64,000 nucleotides of DNA from positions 46,820 through 110,819 of the forward strand of contig CANFLX010000005.1 of NCBI GenBank assembly GCA_947447985.1. The letters run 5' to 3'. The notes below the pieces were generated by a model. The model made no database searches, was not told where the DNA came from, and saw nothing but the letters and a program-made list of their open reading frames with translations. How positions within the stretch are numbered: position 1 is the stretch's first letter; every line of letters begins with the position of its first letter. Shown in pieces: positions 60,111 to 64,000 of the stretch. This DNA comes from Comamonadaceae bacterium (lineage in GTDB: Bacteria; Pseudomonadota; Gammaproteobacteria; Burkholderiales; Burkholderiaceae_C). A program made the position numbers and the translations under genes.

Positions 60111-60177
60111 ATTTTCCGTCCGGAGCAGTCCGCGACGCGCCTGTGCTCAACAGCCCTTTTTTCTGACGGACGGCTCC

Positions 60178-61122
60178 ATGAAAACCCTCAAAATCGTTGG
60201 CCTGGTCCTAGGCGGTTTGGTGCTGCTGGCCATTGCAGGCATTGCGGCAGTCTGGGCGCCTGACCGATCTGCCGAGGATTTGGCGACACGTTGGGCTCCA
60301 CCGCCTTCCCAATTCACGGTGATCGACGGCATGAAAGTGCATTTCCGTGATGAAGGCCCGCGCGACGACCCCCAACCTATCGTCTTGTTGCATGGCACAT
60401 CGGCCAGCCTGCACACCTGGGACGGCTGGAGCGCTGCGCTGCAAGCAAAGCACCGCGTCATTCGCGTCGATTTGCCGGGTTTTGGTTTAACCGGCCCGAC
60501 CGCCGATGGCAACTACCAGATGCCTGTCTACTCGCGTTTCGTCATTGCGCTGATGGACCACCTCCAAGTCAAACAGGCCGTGCTGGCGGGCAACTCCTTG
60601 GGTGGCTACGTGGCTTGGAAGACAGCGGTGGACTACCCCGCGCGGGTAAGCAAGCTGATCCTGGTCGATTCCGCGGGCTATACCACCACCGCAGCATCGG
60701 TACCGATTGGCTTCAAGCTGGCGCAAATCCCGATGCTCAGCGCTTTGATGTCCAACATCCTCCCGCGCCGCGTGGTGGAGTCGAGCTTGCGCAATGTCTA
60801 TGGCGACCCGTCCAAAATCAGTGCCGACCTGGTGGACCGCTATTACGAGCTGGCGCTGCGCGCCGGCAACCGCAAGTCTTTGGCAGCACGTTTTGCGCAA
60901 AACAAACCGGGCGAATTTGAAGCACAAATCCCGCAGATCAAACAGCCGACCTTGATCCTCTGGGGTGGCTTGGACCGCCTCATCCCGCCTGAAAACGCCC
61001 AAAAATTTCACCACGACATCGCGGGAAGCAGTCTTGTGGTGTTTGACACTTTGGGGCATGTGGGGCACGAGGAAGATCCGGCCCTTACCGTGGCGGCGGC
61101 GCAGGCGTTTTTGGCGCGTTGA
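60178..61122 (+). CDS. Membrane-anchored alpha/beta hydrolase
   Basis: This 314-residue protein starts with a hydrophobic helix IVGLVLGGLVLLAIAGIAAVW (anchor or uncleaved signal), then an alpha/beta hydrolase domain: VLLHGTSASLHTWDGW, VDLPGFGLTGP, LAGNSLGGYVAWKTA (nucleophile Ser), LILWGGLDRLIPPEN (Asp) and LGHVGHEEDP (His). The substrate is unknown. It lies 67 bp after the RcnB-like gene and 4 bp before the DUF427 gene. Confidence 0.85.
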   Translation: MKTLKIVGLVLGGLVLLAIAGIAAVWAPDRSAEDLATRWAPPPSQFTVIDGMKVHFRDEGPRDDPQPIVLLHGTSASLHTWDGWSAALQAKHRVIRVDLPGFGLTGPTADGNYQMPVYSRFVIALMDHLQVKQAVLAGNSLGGYVAWKTAVDYPARVSKLILVDSAGYTTTAASVPIGFKLAQIPMLSALMSNILPRRVVESSLRNVYGDPSKISADLVDRYYELALRAGNRKSLAARFAQNKPGEFEAQIPQIKQPTLILWGGLDRLIPPENAQKFHHDIAGSSLVVFDTLGHVGHEEDPALTVAAAQAFLAR

Positions 61123-61126
61123 CCCC

Positions 61127-61681
61127 ATGGAAAACGATCCAGCGCGGTTGGAACGCGCCAGAGCGCAATGGCGCTGGCGCGGCCATGAGCGGCCGCCATT
61201 TGCGCAGGTCCCGGCAGAGGGACAGGTCTCGGTGTGGGATTTTCCGCGCCCGCCAGCCCTGGTGCGTGAAACACGCGAAATCGTGATTCATTGGGGAGAG
61301 ACTTTGGTGGCCCGAACCCATGGTGCCTGGGCCGTCAGAGAGACTGCGCACCCGCCGACCTTTTATCTGCCTCTGGTGGACGTCAACCGCACGCTTTTGC
61401 GCGCTGCGGGCGGCGGCTCGTTTTGCGAGTGGAAAGGCCCTGCCCACTATTGGGATCTGGTCGAGGGCTCCCGCCGCCTGGAACACGTGGCTTGGAGCTA
61501 TCCACAACCCTTGGCCGGTGCAGAAGCACTGGCGGACTGCATCGCGTTTTATGCCCACCCCTTCGCGTGCACCGTGGGCGGTGCACCGGTGACTCCCCAG
61601 CCGGGCGGGTTTTATGGTGGATGGGTGACGCCCGATGTGGCGGGGCCGTTCAAGGGCGATCCGGGTAGCAGCGCTTGGTAG
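61127..61681 (+). CDS. DUF427 domain protein
   Basis: This 184-residue soluble protein matches the DUF427 family: ALVRETREIVIHWGETLVARTHGAWAVRETAHPPTFYLPLVDV and FCEWKGPAHYWDLV. The molecular function of the family is not established. The ATG at 61127 starts 4 bp after the hydrolase stop. It has no signal peptide. Confidence 0.85.
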   Translation: MENDPARLERARAQWRWRGHERPPFAQVPAEGQVSVWDFPRPPALVRETREIVIHWGETLVARTHGAWAVRETAHPPTFYLPLVDVNRTLLRAAGGGSFCEWKGPAHYWDLVEGSRRLEHVAWSYPQPLAGAEALADCIAFYAHPFACTVGGAPVTPQPGGFYGGWVTPDVAGPFKGDPGSSAW

Positions 61682-61756
61682 CAGCGCCATGACAGGTCGG
61701 TTTTCAGCCGTAGACCATTTTTCATACTCGTTCTGGTCATGCCCAGGGAGTTCACC

Positions 61757-63496
61757 TTAAGAAACAATCTCTGGCGTCAGTTCTTGAATCGCCTGAAAGT
61801 GTGTGAGATACACCTTGCCGCTCAAACCGGCGAGAAAGTGGGTTTTTTCTAAACGGTCCATCACCGGCCCCTTCACTTCGGACAGGTGCAGTTTGATGCC
61901 CGTGTCACCCAGTCGCTTTTCTATGGCTTCCAAACTTTCCAGGGCACTGGCATCGATGTCATTGATCGCCGAGCACTGCAACACGACATGCATTAGCTGG
62001 GGGTGACTGGCCACCGCGTTATTGATCTGGTCTTCCAGCGCTCTGGAGTTTGCGAAATACAAACTCTCGTCCACCCGCAGACTCAGCAATTGCGGACTGG
62101 TTTGCACCTGGTGCCGGGTCACATTACGGAAGTGCTCCGTGCCCGAAACCAGGCCCACCTCGGCGATATGGGGGCGACTGGTTCTGAACAGATACAAGGC
62201 CAAAGACAGACCCACCCCGACCACCAAGCCCAATTCAACGCCTAAGGACAGCGTTGCCAACAGCGTTGCCAACACCGCCGCAAAGTCAGGTTTGGAATAA
62301 GCCCAGGTTCGCTTCAGAATGCCAAGATCTACCAGCGACAGCACCGCCACCACAATGGTTGCAGCCAAAGTGGCCTTGGGTAAGAAATACAAGGCGGGCG
62401 TCAGAAAGACGGTGGCCAAGGTGATGCCCACCGCAGTCAAAACCCCTGCGGCCGGGGTTTGTGCACCCGCATCAAAATTCACCACCGAACGGGCAAAGCC
62501 CCCGGTCACTGGAAACCCTCCGGTCAATGCCGCAGAGATATTGCTTGCCCCCAAGGCAAACAGTTCCTGGTCAGGCTCAATGCGTTGGCGCCTTTTGGCG
62601 GCCAAGGTTTGCCCCACCGAGACCGACTCCACAAAACCCACCACGCTGATCAGCAGCGCAGGAACGGCCAACGACTTCCAAAGCGCCATGTCCCAAAGGG
62701 GGGCGGTCAAAGGCGGCAGACCTTGGGGCACGGTGCCCACAATTTTGAGGCCCTGCGCTTGCCAGTCGAAAGCCCAGGTCAGAACCGTGCTTGCCGCGAT
62801 GGCCGCCACAGGCCCGGCTTTGGCAAGGAAGTCTGCAGGTCGGGCAGCCATGCCCCAACCCACCAGCAAAGGCTTCAAACCCTTGCGTACCCACCACAAA
62901 AACGCCATGGCACTCAGGCCAATACACAAGGCCAGCATGTGGGTTTTGGGAATCTGGCTTGCCAAAGATTGAACCAGGTCAACAAAGTTGTCGCCCGTGG
63001 CATTGACGCCCATGATGGTCTTCAATTGGCTGGTGGCAATCAGTACCGCAGACGCGGAAATAAAGCCAGAAATAACAGGGTGGCTTAAAAAATTGGCCAA
63101 AAAACCCAGCTTCAAAATCCCCATGAGCAAGAGCATGCAGCCCGACATAAACGCCAAGGTGATGGCGACCGCCCAATAGGCCTGGGACCCCGCCAGCGCG
63201 TGCTCGCCAATGGCGGCGGCCGTCATCAGTGATGCCACTGCCACCGGCCCGACCGCCAATACCCGGCTGGTGCCAAACACGGCATACAGCAGCAAGGGCG
63301 CCACACTGGCGTACAGCCCCACTTCAGGCGGCAAGCCTGCCAGCAAGGCATACGCCAAGCTTTGCGGAATCAGCATGATGGTCACGATCACGGCAGCGAT
63401 GGCGTCGCTTGCAAAGGTCTCGCGTTTGTAGGTCGAAGCCCAGTCCAGCAAAGAAACCGAGGGCAGATAGCCCCGCCAGGCAGAAATCTTGTTCAT
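61757..63496 (-). CDS. SulP-family anion transporter with STAS domain
   Basis: The ATG at 63496 gives 579 residues with about 12 membrane segments (VIVTIMLIPQSLAYALLAGLPPEVGLYASV, GTSRVLAVGPVAVASLMTAAA, GGFPVTGGFARSVVNFDAGAQTPAAGVL are SulP motifs). A cytoplasmic STAS domain follows, including VVLQCSAINDIDASALESLEAIEKRL. SulP proteins carry sulfate or bicarbonate. The start overlaps the stop of the SQR-like gene (TGATG), so the two are co-translated and the transporter may handle sulfur oxyanions. Confidence 0.93.
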   Translation of the reverse strand: MNKISAWRGYLPSVSLLDWASTYKRETFASDAIAAVIVTIMLIPQSLAYALLAGLPPEVGLYASVAPLLLYAVFGTSRVLAVGPVAVASLMTAAAIGEHALAGSQAYWAVAITLAFMSGCMLLLMGILKLGFLANFLSHPVISGFISASAVLIATSQLKTIMGVNATGDNFVDLVQSLASQIPKTHMLALCIGLSAMAFLWWVRKGLKPLLVGWGMAARPADFLAKAGPVAAIAASTVLTWAFDWQAQGLKIVGTVPQGLPPLTAPLWDMALWKSLAVPALLISVVGFVESVSVGQTLAAKRRQRIEPDQELFALGASNISAALTGGFPVTGGFARSVVNFDAGAQTPAAGVLTAVGITLATVFLTPALYFLPKATLAATIVVAVLSLVDLGILKRTWAYSKPDFAAVLATLLATLSLGVELGLVVGVGLSLALYLFRTSRPHIAEVGLVSGTEHFRNVTRHQVQTSPQLLSLRVDESLYFANSRALEDQINNAVASHPQLMHVVLQCSAINDIDASALESLEAIEKRLGDTGIKLHLSEVKGPVMDRLEKTHFLAGLSGKVYLTHFQAIQELTPEIVS

Positions 63497-64000
63497 CAAC
63501 CCTTCATCTCCGGTTGCGCCAGCCATTCGCGGCCCTTGAGCATGGCTTCCCAATACAAGGGTGGAAGAATGCGCTCTTTGAGATACCAGGCCAGCGCGGA
63601 CGGCTGGGTGCCGTCGATCAGCCACTTCGGAAAGCTGGGTGACAACTTGCCACCATAGGTGAACTCGGCCAGAACAATCTTGCCGCGCTCTACCGTCAAG
63701 GGGCAAGAGCCATAACCGTCGTATTGGGCCTCGCCTTGGAGTTGGCCCATGGCGACCAGCACATTGTTGGCCACCACCGGTGCTTGCTTGCGTGCAGCGG
63801 CGGCAGTTTTGGCATTGCTGGTATTGGTCACGTCGCCCAACGCAAAAACGTTCACATAGGTTTTGTGGCGCAGGCTGGCGGGGTCGACATCCACCCAGCC
63901 CGCGGCATCGGCCAAGGGGCTCACACGCACGAAGTCGGGTGCTTTTTGTGGAGGCACCACGTGGATCATGTCAAAGTCACGAACCACTTTTTCTTTGCTA
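63496..64000 (-). CDS. sqr: Sulfide:quinone oxidoreductase-like flavoprotein (5' part outside window)
   Basis: Only the C-terminal 168 codons are here; the frame stays open to base 64000. Features: FALGDVTNTSNAKTAAAARKQAPVVANNVLVAMG (FAD-binding NGD-type motif), YDGYGSCPLTVERGKIVLAEF (conserved Cys) and PLYWEAMLKGREWL. This tail resembles the eukaryote-like type II SQR rather than the flavocytochrome c type. SQR oxidises sulfide to polysulfide or persulfide with quinone. It sits directly upstream of and coupled to the SulP gene. Identity is likely but based on the C-terminus only. Confidence 0.8.
   Translation of the reverse strand, partial: SKEKVVRDFDMIHVVPPQKAPDFVRVSPLADAAGWVDVDPASLRHKTYVNVFALGDVTNTSNAKTAAAARKQAPVVANNVLVAMGQLQGEAQYDGYGSCPLTVERGKIVLAEFTYGGKLSPSFPKWLIDGTQPSALAWYLKERILPPLYWEAMLKGREWLAQPEMKG

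Overview
The window reads as a stretch of core chromosome from a beta-proteobacterium, most likely family Comamonadaceae (order Burkholderiales). This rests on gene content and order (glnA-ntrB-ntrC, mltG-tmk-holB-pilZ-tatD, xseB-ispA-dxs, an aminoglycoside-phosphotransferase-type thrB next to polA), on high GC (about 60 percent by eye) and on protein resemblance. I ran no database search. Genes are densely packed, with many ATGA, GTGA and TGATG stop/start overlaps. No intergenic gap exceeds about 200 bp. I see no rRNA, tRNA, CRISPR array, insertion sequence, integrase or prophage.

Layout. 1-4.6 kb: nitrogen control (glnA cut by the left edge, a small secreted protein gene, ntrB, ntrC). 4.6-9.9 kb, minus strand: xthA, folA, thyA, an MFS transporter, an FAD-linked D-2-hydroxyacid dehydrogenase and a DUF2069 membrane protein. 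9.9-18.4 kb, plus strand: a YihY/BrkB-like membrane protein, guaB-guaA, an M19 dipeptidase, a PaiB-like protein, tadA fused in frame to a haloalkane-dehalogenase-like domain, and an LD-carboxypeptidase. 18.4-23 kb, minus: the mltG-tmk-holB-pilZ-tatD run with a secreted ankyrin protein at its end. 23-31.8 kb: a mixed metabolic block (MFS, SDR, DsbA/FrnE-like, aroQ-aroC, a CBS protein, an O-acetylhomoserine sulfhydrylase, an L-2-hydroxyglutarate-oxidase-like enzyme, an alpha/beta hydrolase). 31.8-39 kb, minus: a type IV pilus minor-pilin set pilV-pilW-pilX-pilY1. 39.2-44.1 kb: an NhaD-type Na+/H+ antiporter and a complete TRAP transporter whose binding protein converges on its permease genes. 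44.2-47.4 kb, minus: xseB-ispA-dxs (isoprenoid precursors). 47.5-51.5 kb: a Rieske oxygenase alpha subunit, an EamA exporter, a mercaptopyruvate sulfurtransferase and a dienelactone hydrolase. 51.5-56.2 kb: polA, thrB and a membrane protein. 56.2-61.7 kb: a secreted protein and a large alkaline phosphatase, a secreted RcnB-like protein, an alpha/beta hydrolase and a DUF427 protein. 61.7-64 kb, minus: a SulP transporter coupled to a sulfide:quinone-oxidoreductase-like protein cut by the right edge.

How genes work together. GS, NtrB and NtrC form the nitrogen-assimilation circuit. FolA and ThyA share the dTMP/folate cycle, and Tmk takes dTMP onward. GuaB and GuaA convert IMP to GMP. AroQ and AroC serve the shikimate pathway, and Dxs and IspA isoprenoid synthesis. 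PilV/W/X/Y1 and PilZ belong to type IV pili, though pilE and fimT/fimU are not in the window.

The two signals I find most worth checking are (1) the single 457-codon ORF joining TadA to a haloalkane-dehalogenase-like hydrolase, where one extra T in a T6 tract would restore a stop codon just before a perfect internal Shine-Dalgarno and ATG, and (2) a strong plus-strand terminator-type hairpin in the leader of the Rieske oxygenase gene, where no upstream plus-strand gene needs terminating. Nothing in the window looks like a defence island or a wholly novel multigene system.
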